Below are positions 35,991 to 48,499 of a DNA stretch of 64,000 nt, piece after piece; within the stretch, counting starts at the first letter, position 1; every line of letters begins with the position of its first letter. The stretch comes from Solenopsis invicta (taxonomy: Eukaryota > Arthropoda > Insecta > Hymenoptera > Formicidae), in assembly GCF_016802725.1 (NCBI RefSeq), contig NC_052678.1, positions 5,610,501 to 5,674,500 of the forward strand. Direction: 5' to 3'. A program made the translations under genes and the position numbers. Under the pieces are notes generated by a model. That model did not search any database, was not told the origin of the DNA, and was given only the letters and a program-made list of their open reading frames with translations.

Positions 35991-36044
<54 letters not shown>
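35983..36044. repeat. (TA)n microsatellite
   Basis: tatacata units leading into a pure TA array ending in tacacat. It pairs in position with the (TA)n array at 35.7 kb. Confidence 0.95.
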
Positions 36045-36048
<4 letters not shown>

Positions 36049-36049
36049 T

Positions 36050-39000
36050 TGTAATTGATAGCGACATATTAAATTGAGTTTGTTATGTAAATTCTTTCAC
36101 ATTCAAGTTTTAAACTTGATCACAGTATCGGTTTAGTTTAACGAGTGCATCGTCAAGCTCTCTCTATTTCGCCTCACTTTTGGCAGGATCAGTCTTTCGT
36201 TTTACGATCCTTTTATTCCTTTTCTTTTCTGAGCGATTTCTTTCCTTTGATGATGCACCTTCAGATCTTATTGGCTCGCGATCGTTAGAGATCGATCGTT
36301 AGACGAATACCGCGTCGATTCTATCTAAGCGTTGCCTGTAGTTTGTGCACAGAGTATATATTGAAACGAAAGGATACACGTAATAATAGTAATTTATCAC
36401 GGAGCTATTTTATTGGCGCGAAATGGCGTATTAAAATTCCCTCCGAGTGAGGTGCTTTCGTTTATGCAAACCGGTATAATTTGCCGCAACGACGCGTAAT
36501 TATCATTAACGCAGAAATCCGCTTAGATAAATACCCGCGTTTTTTCTTCGTCGTATTTCTCTGCGAAGTCGTTCGTTGCTCGGTTTGCGAACCAAATGTA
36601 GCGTACCGTCGAAATACGCATCTCGACTCTCTTTCTCGAGATGCACAACGTCGGTAAATCGACGGCTAGGGCAAAAGCAGTATGCTGCGAAGTATCGATT
36701 TCGTCGCGATTTACATCTTACGAGTAAACCAAAATAAACGTGAAACGGCGGAATAAATCGAGCATCCGTTGACTCGTTAGAAATACATCGGAAACTCGAT
36801 TCAACTGCAGTTTAGTATACCGGTTATGAAGGAATGAAGTTGCTCCTGATTCATAATAATTATCGCGTTGTTCCAATAATTTTCATTTCTGCTACAGTAG
36901 AGAGTTTCGGACGCGCACTCTTGTTGTCGTAGCAAAGTTATAGCAGTTTCCACGTTAAATTGCACAACGGGCGTGATAATATTCTTAGTAATTACTTCAA
37001 TGCTGCAGGCGCATTTTCAAGATTATCGCGAATGCTAATGCGAACAGAATAATAATGTTCGACAGCTGGGATATGGATATTAGGTCTCATCGTGGGAAGA
37101 CTTACACCCTGCGTTCGGTTACTAATAATTGTTCGTCGAAAAGTACAATATTTTGCAACTTCTCGCGGCCGGAGGATAATATATTATTTGTACTATTCAC
37201 GTTTTGCAATCTCGGAAAGATAACTTCGAGCGTAATGTCTCCCAGTATTATCTGCATCGTGCTCGAAGGCGAGCCCGACGGCGGGCGGCGTAGTCGTGTC
37301 TTAAAGCGAACTTAAATCACGACGATGCGAGGCATCCACTCGCGAACTTTAAATTACTTTTACGCATCCATTTTTCCGTTGGCGAGTGGGAGAGATGTCT
37401 GACTACAGCGCGCAGTCGGGAAATATGGAAATATTGCTCGCAGCAAGATAGTGCCGAAGCGATAACGCTCGTGCCAACTGAAATTTCCTTTCCCGCGTAC
37501 TATGTACACCCCTCACCATGATATGAATCATTTGAGGAGCAATATGAGATATTTGACTTTCGGAAAATTTTGAAAATTTTTCTATTCTCTATCGGTCAAC
37601 CTACGTTAGAACAGAAATTAAAAGATGTGTAAGAAATATTTTTTTATTAACTTAAAACTTTCATCTTGTTTGATGGCACACACATATCTGTAATTTTATT
37701 AATTTTAAATGCACCCGCCAATATATCACGCGTTTATATTCCCTATCTGCGCGACCGTGTCAATCCCTAGTGTTTTTTCATCGGTTTTATAGGATTAGTA
37801 ATTCACTAATCCTTAAATGGCAGCAGCTGCGCGAGAGAGAGTAATCTCGATTTAGCGAGATTTGATATTACCAGCGTTTCTAAATTGATTCTCACGCGGA
37901 ATTTAAATGCATGACAATTTTAACGCATTAGTCATACAACTACAAATTGCCGGAATGTATCTTTGCGTCATTTTAGAGACGTACGTACTTTCCTTCGTGA
38001 CGCATGCTTCAACGCGACAGATAGACGGCGTTCGTGGTTGCGAGGCGCCGCAGAGGCACCCAACCAATTTGACAGCAATCGTCATTTGTATTACTCGCAC
38101 GTTCTCACGATTTCTGACTGACAAATTCTGCAGTCGAGCTCGAGATCGCCGGCTTCCGAATTGACGTTAGCAGTCGATAGACAGATGGCGGAAACCCGCT
38201 CACGAGCGACCGATCACTTCGACGTCCACCATCATCGAGACGCTTACATTGTCTGATCTTTCACGCGGCCTTCTTGCATGCAAATGAATTATGCATTACG
38301 TCGATGTCTCGTCAAGGTCGGACAACGTAAGAACCGCGGGAAACTCGATGAACTTCAAAGCACGCACGCTGGATACGCGTGAAAAGAATATTTTCCTGCG
38401 ACAAATTCGTTCTGCTCACCTTTCTAAATATATAGTAACGTATACATGTAATAAAAAGAAAACGAAATCTGCTATAATACATATAGAATTAATAAATTGT
38501 TAATGATAACTACTATCAAGTTGGACGATTTAGATTTTGAGGTAATTAATAGATGAAAAATTAATATTCATACGCTCATCATGTTTCTTTCCTTTCTTTT
38601 CTTCTTTTTCTCGGAAAAAATTACGCATTTGCAGAAATATTTGAAGCACAAATAGTACATTAATATTTTATCACAGGAATCTGAGAAGAGAGAGCACGAG
38701 TTTTTTTTTTTTTAATTCATTTAGTATTTGCGATGAGGGTAGATAATATTTACCATATTTACTGTATATGATATGAAGCCATATATAGAATGAATGATAC
38801 ATTCAGCTGGTAAATGAAAGGGGAATGAAAAATCGGGAGCGAGAGTGTGGGAGGAATTCTATCACGTTACTAGAATTTTCCGAGCTTCAAATATTCACAG
38901 ATTAATAGCGATTGTGTCTATTTATTGTAAAATGACGATTTATATTTTCCTGAAAAATTTTATTAAATACCATTCGACCGAATCGTATTGCATGTTGATC

Positions 39001-40700
39001 GATAACTATTAACTGTTTGTTAATTACGCTTACAGAATTATTACCAAGAGTGTATATTTAATATTGGTATAAAATTCAATTTGTTAAATATATAAATGTT
39101 AAATGTTTAAATGTCAATTACATAGAAAATGTAAAATATAAATACAAAACGCTCTGTGATGTTTTAAACAAATTTCATTTTTAAACTTTTCAAGCGGTTC
39201 GGCTTTTTTTTATATAAATATCGTAAAAATTTGTAAATAAAATTATTGGGTTTTATCACAAGGTACGTGGTCTATGTAATTTTGGTTTCCATTATCGAAG
39301 ATAAATAGCTTCTCTGTCCGGAATTGGCGATAGGCTGACGATCGATATGTCAGGATACGCGTTCTCCTTGAAATCCAATATGTATTCAGTCAGTTATTCG
39401 CATGTGGGTTAACTCGACACACCTAAGGCGCTACAACATACCGTAAAAGAAGTTTCATTCGGTCGCATTTTACTACGAATAGCGGAAGTCGAGGGAGGTG
39501 GGAAAGATCCGTTATAGTTTCTCCACCTGCCAGAGAGCGCAGTGGTGACTGTAAGAGTAGACGAGCGTCACGCTCCACCGTTTCTGCGAAGAAGTTCTCA
39601 CGACCGACAGACCGTGTTCTGTCCATTATCGATTACTTTTCACCGGCATCGAGGTTACACGGCGAGAGACAAAGCCTAATAACCAGATCAGCCGAGTTGT
39701 AGAAACTTTCCGGGATATTATGATATTTTACCGCGCGATTATCTCGCTCCGTTTAAAGCGATCGTTAGTGTGAGTTTACCATGAAATTTAGCATTTGGAA
39801 TGCACTCAATATTTAGATTTTAGTGTTGCTATGATCGAGATTTTGCTGCTATTAAAATACAGAAGAAAAACTTCCTGTGTTGGGAAAATAGAAAGTTGTT
39901 TCTAAGAAAAGAGTAAAAAATTTTTATTATTTTATTCCATTATTTTTACATTTTTATATTTCATTATTATTTGTTGTTCATAACATTATTCAAAAAGTTA
40001 TAGAAAAATTTACTTAGTTGCTAATTAAGAAGTATCGTCCATTACAGTACTAATTAACTTTTTAATTAATATAGAGAAGCTTCGCATTTTTTGTTTTATT
40101 GTAACTGCATAAAATATAAAATCAAAGTTATATTATCATTTTTATAAAGAATTCTTAGTAAAACTTTATTTAGCTTAATTAATACAATATTATTATTGTT
40201 TATGATACATAGAAAATATATCACTCAACTTAAATTAATATTTTTAATAGTATTTCGATATATTATATTTTTAAGTTGGAAAAATAGCACCGTAGATATA
40301 TGAATAAAGTATAATAAATAACGCAAAAATAAATCCATAATTATATTATATGATAAAGCTAACAAGTCTTAGTTGTTAGTAGATTTAAACTTTTGTTGAA
40401 ATGATTAAAATAAGTATCTACGATTTAATTAATTTTATTTCCAAAATGTTTTTATCAGTAACTAGTTTATTATTTAAAACTGTAACTTTTGTTTATAAAT
40501 CATTTTCTTACTCGACTGTACTACTTGCCAGTAATACTACGTACATCGTGGTTATCACAGTGGGAACAGCGAGAAAGTGCTTCCTTTCGTTAAGTCGTTG
40601 TTTTCCACGCTTAGAGAATAATCTGGTGTTCCATATACACAGTCTCGAGTGAAACGGGTGGAAAAGACAGGAAAAGAATTTAACGTTAAAAATTTATTGT
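36050..40700. other. intronic sequence without supported genes
   Basis: CpG-richer at 36.2-37.5 and 37.8-38.4 kb, AT-rich at 38.5-40.6 kb. A 9-bp-arm hairpin (37791-37813) is present. The hydrophobic frame at 40.40-40.65 kb is Phe/Ser/Thr-rich with no basic start and looks like chance AT-rich translation. Confidence 0.4.
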
Positions 40701-40716
40701 GACATTATTATGACAT

Positions 40717-40827
40717 ATCCCATACAGCACAAAACTTGCAACAATATTGTTGCAACGTTGCAGCAATGTTACAACGTTGCAGCAATGTTGCAACAATATT
40801 TCTGCAGTCTTCTGTGCTGTATGGGAT
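40717..40827. mobile_element. 111-bp foldback element with internal tandem repeat
   Basis: ATCCCATACAGCACA at 40717-40731 is exactly inverted at 40813-40827. The inner arms continue with caacaatattg-type pairing, and the centre holds two copies of a 19-base unit beginning cgttgcagcaatgtt (about 40756-40793). The whole can fold into a long hairpin. Ends, size and lack of coding capacity fit a MITE; a two-base TA duplication is possible but not clean. Confidence 0.65.
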
Positions 40828-40829
40828 GT

Positions 40830-43800
40830 ATATGCTGATTCTTTATTCATATAAAAAAAAACACTAACTAAAAGTTACAAAATATCACTAAAAAGCAGAG
40901 AAATGCTGTTATTTGAGTTCAAAATAAAATTGATTTGTAACTTCTATTTACGCAACGCAGGTACTTCTCGTAAGCCTTGAAAAGATGGCATACATATTTC
41001 AGTATAAACATTTTTGCTTAAAATAAGAATTTCCTAATAGCCTTCCTTTCTTCCAAAAATTACAGGAGAAAATTTTACTGTATGTGACAAGAAAATATGA
41101 CCACGCTTTAAATGATTGGCCTTGTTCATGCTTTAACTTGCATGTATAGACTTTTCACAACTTTCCTACATTACCCTCAATGAAAATAAGTGAAAGAAAA
41201 CATTTTAAATTTTAATATTTATATGTATACGTATACTTCCGGGAATTTTTTAGTATTTAATACTTTCAAGATCGTAAAAAATAATTTATTATTATTTGAA
41301 TATTATGAAAATGTTTGATTATTGTTTGATGTTCTATGTTGTTTTTTGGAAAAAATGGAGGTCTTCGCGTTCATGCGGTTTTAACGAAATCTGCTCGCGT
41401 AACAAAATTTGATCGGATATAAGTTAGGTCCATCATTTAGACGGTGATACACCGGAACATTGTACTGTGTGAAACTACCGTGTTGCTGTAGTGTCTGTTA
41501 CGAAAGTTACGATAACGAGTTTCCAAATTGAAACCAGCCTGTTCGTGTATCCTCTCACAACAGTTTTACATACAGTCTCACCGCAATAATACTATCTTCA
41601 CGCGTAGTATCTGATGTTGCTTGAGATATAAGATATTAAAACATATTTCGCTTATTGTAATCAACAAAATAAAACAATGTCATGTATTTTTATAAAAATT
41701 TCGTATTTTTTAATCAGAAATGTTATCATTAAAAAATGTTACCATTATAAATTATGCTTCTGAAAGAAAATATCCTGTAATAATTAATTATTACAAGATA
41801 TTATATTTTATATATTATAATTTTATTGGAAAACCATGTTCTGATTTTTGTGAATTTTTAAATCACGATTTGCGAAAATGTTTCGGCAAAAAATTGGAGA
41901 TTAAATGTAACCTCGACTATAACATTATCATATGATTTTAATATGACATTATTAAAACAATTCTTAATACCAATCTCATATTAGGAATATGGTTGTGTTG
42001 TATATAATTCGAAAAAAATAGATATTACTATCAAAAAGTAATATTACGCGATACTGAAGTTTTTTATTTCTCCTCTTTGTTTCAAACTTTCGTATGTTTA
42101 AAGAGAAAGAAAGAGATATTCTAAAAATAAATTTTTTTAATATTAAAAAACGTAGAAATACATTAGCAATAAATTATTTATAATAATATTTGAGTGTTTA
42201 TAATAATTTATAATTGCAATAATAATACCGGATAATAATATAGAAATAAATATTCTAATATTTGCAATTGTATGTTATTAATGTAAATATTAATTATCGA
42301 TTGCTTTATGTTATTATACATCACGACAAAATTTTTAACGAATTGTGGAAAGAGCTATCGATTGATTCCATATGGACAAGGAAGAATTTATCTCTCGCTC
42401 TTGAGAAAAAACACTTCACCTTCGTCGTTATGTTTGCTTATGACTCATTGTACAATCCCTCATACGCGATAACGTACATCTCTGCTGATAATCACAGAGC
42501 GATTAAAATCCATCTCTTAACATCGTCGAGTTGCGTGCAGTCAGTGAAAGTTTGAAAGGCCGATATATTGCACAATACTTTTTGACGTTCATATCGCTGT
42601 TAATATCGATCATCAATGAATAAAGGATATGAATAGCTGATATTGGAACATACATTGTATCGTTTATTACGAAAAGTATATAATAACGTCGCGACGATAG
42701 CAACGTTTCGTATTACATCAGAAAGTTATCGAATAAATGATTTATTCGCGCGCAATAGATAGTATACATGCATATTAACAATAGATGCATCATTCTTTTT
42801 TTTTTGCGATTATTATTATTTTTTATGCCCGAACGTAGCTTGCATCATATCTCACCGTTCGCCTCTCGATTTTCTACGTTAGAAATTATACCGCAGTTGT
42901 AATGATATATCGAAGAAGGATCATGATTACACATACCTATGTGGAGCACGAAAGTAGATTCTGCTGAATCGAAGGTTTTCGGTGCCAAGTATAAATCGGC
43001 TTTTTATACTTTCGCCAATATTTTCCGAACGTCACCGAATCGCGCTACTCTCCGCCTATTCCGCGAGGTTTTCCATCGCGTTGGCGTTGTACAAGGGCGC
43101 GGCAAGTGTTAACGCTGATTAGCTATACATTGTAATCGGAGATTCGCATGGTATAATCTTCCGGCCATTTCCTGTCTCTCGACTCGGGATTAACGACGCC
43201 GGGTAATTCGACGCTGAATAAAAGCGAACTTTTTTTCTGTCGCTATATTTTTCGCCGAGGGAAATGAATTTTTAAAACACTTTTGACGTTCATCCGCAGG
43301 CAACGGCGGACATATGTCTCCAAACCTTCAACGAGAGTTGCGCGATGAATTTTTTTTTTTTTTAACCCTACATATACATGCGCGCCGTTTTATTCACGCA
43401 TCCCGATTCACAGACGTGCAAACGTGTAATAAAAAAGTAATAAAAACAGTTTTAGGCAAAGCTGTATCGAACGAGTCCCGGCCTCGCGCATTTCATATAT
43501 ACATTTTTTGAATCACCGCCATTGTTCCAGGGTTTTTTTGTTCGAGGCTCGCACTGTTGTCCAGCGAAAGAATTACTGCATTACGAAAAATATGCGCCAT
43601 TTATCATAGATGTTAATGCAAGATTTGGGATGTAAAGTTCGCAAAGTTACGCGCACGGTTTTACACAATACGCGTATATATTTTTTGTTAAACATCCGAT
43701 CGACAAGCATAACAATACATTTTTTACATAACTGTTTTATGTATTATAAAACATCGTCATCATTGAATTGATATATTTTTATTGGATTTTTATTAATATT

Positions 43801-44420
43801 TTCAATATTTAATAATTGCGCGTTTGATGGCGATGGCGCATTTGGAACTTTATACAAAATATCATTTACAATAATTATAAAATAAATTTGCTCTAAGCAT
43901 GCGTTATTTCCAATTTTCAGCTAACATCTGATGAGTAGCATAACTTAAAATTTGAATTGTACATGTACACCTAACACTAAAAATTCCCAACTGTTGTTTA
44001 CATTAACATTTTGATCTCTTCGTCTAAATTTGTTCACCATCCGATATTTCTATCGACTATGTCCGTTCCTTCGAATCGTAGTGGATCAATATCGTGCCAC
44101 ATAACGATACAGTAGGCTTATTGTCTCGAGGATCAGGCTCTATTCAAAGGATTGGAAAAGCGATCAAGCTCATCGAGAACACGAGAATGGCAGTTCGGAA
44201 GGCCTTACGCGTGCGCAATGTCGTTCTACTGAAATTACAGGATTTCTACAGATTTCAGCGGTAACAATACAGGTTTCTTGTTTCGCGGGTGTCGCTCAGT
44301 AGTGCCAGAAAGAATAAGTGCCGTTTCAGAAAACCGGTGGTGCACTAGGTCCCGGACAAAAGAGCATGCAACAGGTCAGCAAGAGCCGTTGCACACACCC
44401 GTCGACTATGCACGCGGGAG
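40830..44420. other. intronic sequence, no gene seen
   Basis: Strongly AT-rich to about 42.8 kb, then mixed with CpG-richer patches (43.0-43.5 kb). Only short frames without family similarity are present. Confidence 0.4.
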
Positions 44421-44429
44421 AAGGAAAAA

Positions 44430-44497
44430 AGAGAGGCAAAGAGAGAGAGAGAGAGAGGGGGGTAGAGGGAAAGAGAGAGGGAAACAAAGAAAGGGTA
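44430..44497 (+). repeat. imperfect (GA)n purine tract
   Basis: (GA)n with interruptions by gggg and aaac, giving Arg/Glu-rich frames that are not genes. Confidence 0.85.
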
Positions 44498-47400
44498 TGC
44501 GGAAAACACGAGCAACCTGACGGCGATTTAAGAAATAAACGTATTGCTTTCGTCTTTTACGTCAATGCCTCTTTTTATCGTGTGTCGAAGATCCCTATAG
44601 TCGCAAATCGATTACAATCGATTCTTATTATACGTCTTTTGCGCCTTCAGAGGCGAGAATGTCTCCTTGTCCCTTCTAGTTTTTGTAACGAGCAGAATTT
44701 CTTATATTTTCTTGTTTATAATGTTACATAGATACGCAATATTTTAATAAAAGTAGCAATTTATGTTCTTGTAAAGATACGAGAATTTATATCTGACGGC
44801 CATAATAAAATTATGGAATGATTTAATAAATGAAAGAAAATTTATTTAATTGAAGCACTGGTACTACCGACTCTTAAATTATTCGCTACGTATTTACGAG
44901 CAAAAGATACGGAGAATGTAATTACATTAGATACGGTATTTTATTACATACGTAGCCTTAGATTTTGTTGTCCAACAGTGACGTAATCGTTTTATCGATA
45001 ATCTGCAGCATAGTATGCACCACGTATAAACTTGGGAAAATATCATGGGAGAGAAGTTCGTATTACGATCATTGAAAGGCCCGTTGGCAACACCTGCATT
45101 CTCGTACGCAAACACTTATGCATTAATCACTTATTATTATTTTCGCGGAAAGCTACAGGAAACGGCGGCCGCTTTTCAGAAAAGAAAACGGCTCTTTTAA
45201 GAAATAAGAATCCCGCAAGGCAGTTACATCATCGTAAACCCGTGTGTCATTTCGTTGTAACTGCATTAGCTGAAGGAAGTTATTTGTTCGGAAGAAATAA
45301 AAGAGGCTACGACACAATTCACAGAAAACTTCGTTCCTCTCGTATTGCGGAGTGTACGATATATTTTACGACTTGAAGCAAATGTTTTTATTTTACAATT
45401 ATTGTGGCGTATCGCAACAAAAAGGGATAAGAAGTTATTATTACATGTATTGCGCCATTATTTCTACTCGACATAGTTCACAATCCTAACCGGAAGTTAT
45501 AAAGAGTTTTTAAACACAGATTTAATCGAATTTAAAATGACACAAGGGGCTGTATTGTCCTGAAACGTATGCGCATAAACGATATATATAGCGTGACATC
45601 TCATAGATAAATTTTCATGCGCACAATAAATTATTCGAAATATAAATACACATTTAAAGCATCTATTATATTTGCATGGGGCTCGTGAGAGATTAAACGG
45701 CTCGATTAGCCAACAAAAAAAATAACTTAATCTACCGCTCGATCGTTCTCAATCGAAAGGTAGAAGAGTGAAGCTGTCAAAGGGAGTGTCGAGCGAGATT
45801 TCAGTATCTGCTGACCTTTGCAGTAGATCATCTTTCCGCTGCGGCTGTTACACCTGCCAACCGGGATGCAGCACCCGTGACGGCACCAAGGTTACGCTGC
45901 GGTTCAACGCACTTCCTGTCGACGGATCTTTCTCCGTTGTGCAGCGTGCGTCTCATTACCAAGACGCAAGATTACACCCGCAGTTCTTGTAGATAAATTC
46001 GCGGAATAGGATTTTGTAACGTTCTCACTACTCACTATTTTCTTTTCAGAGCGAAACTTCAGTGGTGAAGTAACCGCGAATCAAATATTCAAACAAATTC
46101 CAGTAAAAAGGAGTGGTATTGCTTTATCAACATAATTTTCAATACAAAGATTTGACAAGATAAACTCTGTTAATATGACACGTAAAATGGATAAATTGTA
46201 CACGTACTTGTTTGTAGCTTCGGATAGGTATTTGATACGGAGAAACGGGAAATGTTGTGAATTAGAAAGGATGTGTTACACGGTGGCTATCTGCGATCAG
46301 TCACGCGTCGAAAAATCGGGAAGCAGTATGTTAACCCGAGTATTAGTAATTATGTGGCTTTGACCTGTTACGCTATTGAAAAATAATTTGTCATATGCTG
46401 ATACAGCTCACAATGGCACGCATAATTTCTTCCATGAACTACTCTTAAAAGGCTTAAATGTAAAAAAAGCAACTAAAGAATAATATATTATTAATATCTT
46501 GTGAAAAATAGACCTTGAAGTTTTTGTGCAACGTTGTAATGTTAATGTTCCTCACTTTGTATTAATAGTTGTTTCCGTGATAAAACGTGGCGCAGCAGCC
46601 ATCAACTTCATCGTACAACAATGTCGCGGATGGCAGATATACGACACAGATATTTCCGAGAGATTACGTGACCCGTTGGAATGCTTTACGTTTACAGGAT
46701 ATTGTGAAATTTGAATTCTTTCTGTAGTTAATTACAGACGCATTTGTCAAAGAGGAATTCCTAGTTCTCAGGGAAAGGAAAAGTCGCCTTTACATCGCAA
46801 AGATGGTTTTAAACTAATGCTGCACGTAGAAAGCAATCGACGCTATTTCACTTAACAAAACTTGCCTGTTCATGTTGCAAACGGACGATGCAGTGTAAAG
46901 GGAAGAGACGGACACAGTTCTAGAAATCGCGCGCGAATTGGTAGAACCGTTACATGCCATTCGCGCGTGCACACGAAGACGGGAGACGAAGACTCGCTTA
47001 CTCGCAATTCATCGTTAACTTACATCACGATTTACGCTGGCTAGAGCATAAGCCGTTCGCGAACGTTATTGGAGCAAAAGGAGCGTAAAAGCTCAACTTT
47101 GCTCTGCCATCGTCTCGATGACCGTCCTAAATTCTCTTTACCCCCGATGAAAGTAACGGCAAAGTGTCAGGTAGTTTGGTGCACAATACCAAAATACCCC
47201 CACAGAGAGGACACGAAAAAGGGCGCAGGATAGAAAATCGATTCATATAGCGTTGATCGTAATGATCGTCGTTTTGGGCGAAATGACCGCTCGTACGAAA
47301 CCTAGCTCGCCTAGGTTTTGTGCCGAGCGGAAAGTTTTACGGTCCCTCGCAGGAATTTCTTACAATAGAGTAGGCATAATGTCGCTGTAGGATACGCCTC

Positions 47401-48425
47401 AGACTGAAATGTTTTGACACCCCAATTTACTTGGAAAATAATAGAATTTTTTTTTCTCCCAAAAATTTTAAGAATTTTTCTTTTCAAATCGTTCAAAGGT
47501 AGACGAGAATGGACAGGAAATCATTCGCTTGAATATTGGAATGTCGTGCAGTTATGAGGCCACAGGCTATATTGGCAAAGAAAAGATACGGTCGTAATAC
47601 CAATTTTAAGTACGCTTCTATGATTTTTACTATCCGTCGCGGTGTTGCGGCTCGCGTAAATCGTTTCGCGATTGGAAAGCAAGGAACAAAGATTGCCTGA
47701 ATTCGCAATGCACGATTTTGCGACGCTCGATTTCACTTCGACATAACTTTTGGAATTACATTATTCAAGAGCTTAGGAAATTGGATCGATGTTCCGTTTC
47801 ATGTGAAAGAAATCTTTAATTACAATTTATTATTTTTTTACACTCGTAAATTTTTCGATGAACTTTTTTTTTCTAAACGAGCAAGAGAGATTCCACATCT
47901 GCGAAAATAATTAATTTTTATAAGGAAAATTAATTTATAATTTATATCGAAACGTATGTGTTACAAATAAACTCATTTTACTAGAAATAAACCCCCTGTG
48001 GTTTAAACGGCTTGCTTGCAGTCCAACATATCGTATCTAATAATCGCGAAATTGTGAACTGTACGAGAAATCATGTTGAAACGATGTCAAGGAGATCTGC
48101 GATAGGCCGTCTCGTTATAGTTGCACATAAAGACGTGCTTGAGTGCGCATGCACTCGCGTGCACTTTAAGCACCGCACTGACATTAGGAAAATTCACGTA
48201 TCGCCGTTTCGATATAATCGACCGTTAATGCGCACGGTGTAGTCGCGGACCGGTAGTTGTGCGAGATTTACATGCGGTGAAGATAGAATAAACGTTGCCG
48301 AAAAATCGTTGTGGAGAATGTCGATTGCATTGACGCAGTTGTGGCAGGGAGTGCAACACGTAACAATAACGTTTGAACAACGCATCGAATGTGCACGATG
48401 TATTTCTTCCTCGCCTCTTGCTTTC
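44498..48425. other. intronic sequence with weak exon-like candidates
   Basis: Several modest frames occur. A good-looking acceptor (actattttcttttcag, AG at 46048-46049) is followed by 53 bases that stay open in the phase set by the 14.3 kb donor and end at a CCA|GTAAAA donor. Another acceptor (cttgcttgcag, AG at 48020-48021) opens a 73-codon frame in the same phase but without a good donor. Neither translation shows a known domain; both are below the level of a gene call. Confidence 0.25.
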
Positions 48426-48428
48426 CCT

Positions 48429-48492
48429 TCCCTCTTTCTCTCTCTCTCTCTCTCTCTCTCGCTCTCTCTCTGTCTCTGTCTCTGTCTCTCGC
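48429..48492 (+). repeat. (CT)n/(CTGT)n microsatellite
   Basis: (CT)n, then gctctctctc, then three tgtctc units. The Arg/Glu-rich minus-strand frames across it are repeat products. Confidence 0.9.
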
Positions 48493-48499
48493 AGTTGGT

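Noticed and set aside
48012..48242. 76-codon frame after a cttgcttgcag acceptor, in phase with the 14.3 kb donor
   Set aside because: No adequate donor, no domain, weak pyrimidine tract; kept only as a remark in the region entry.
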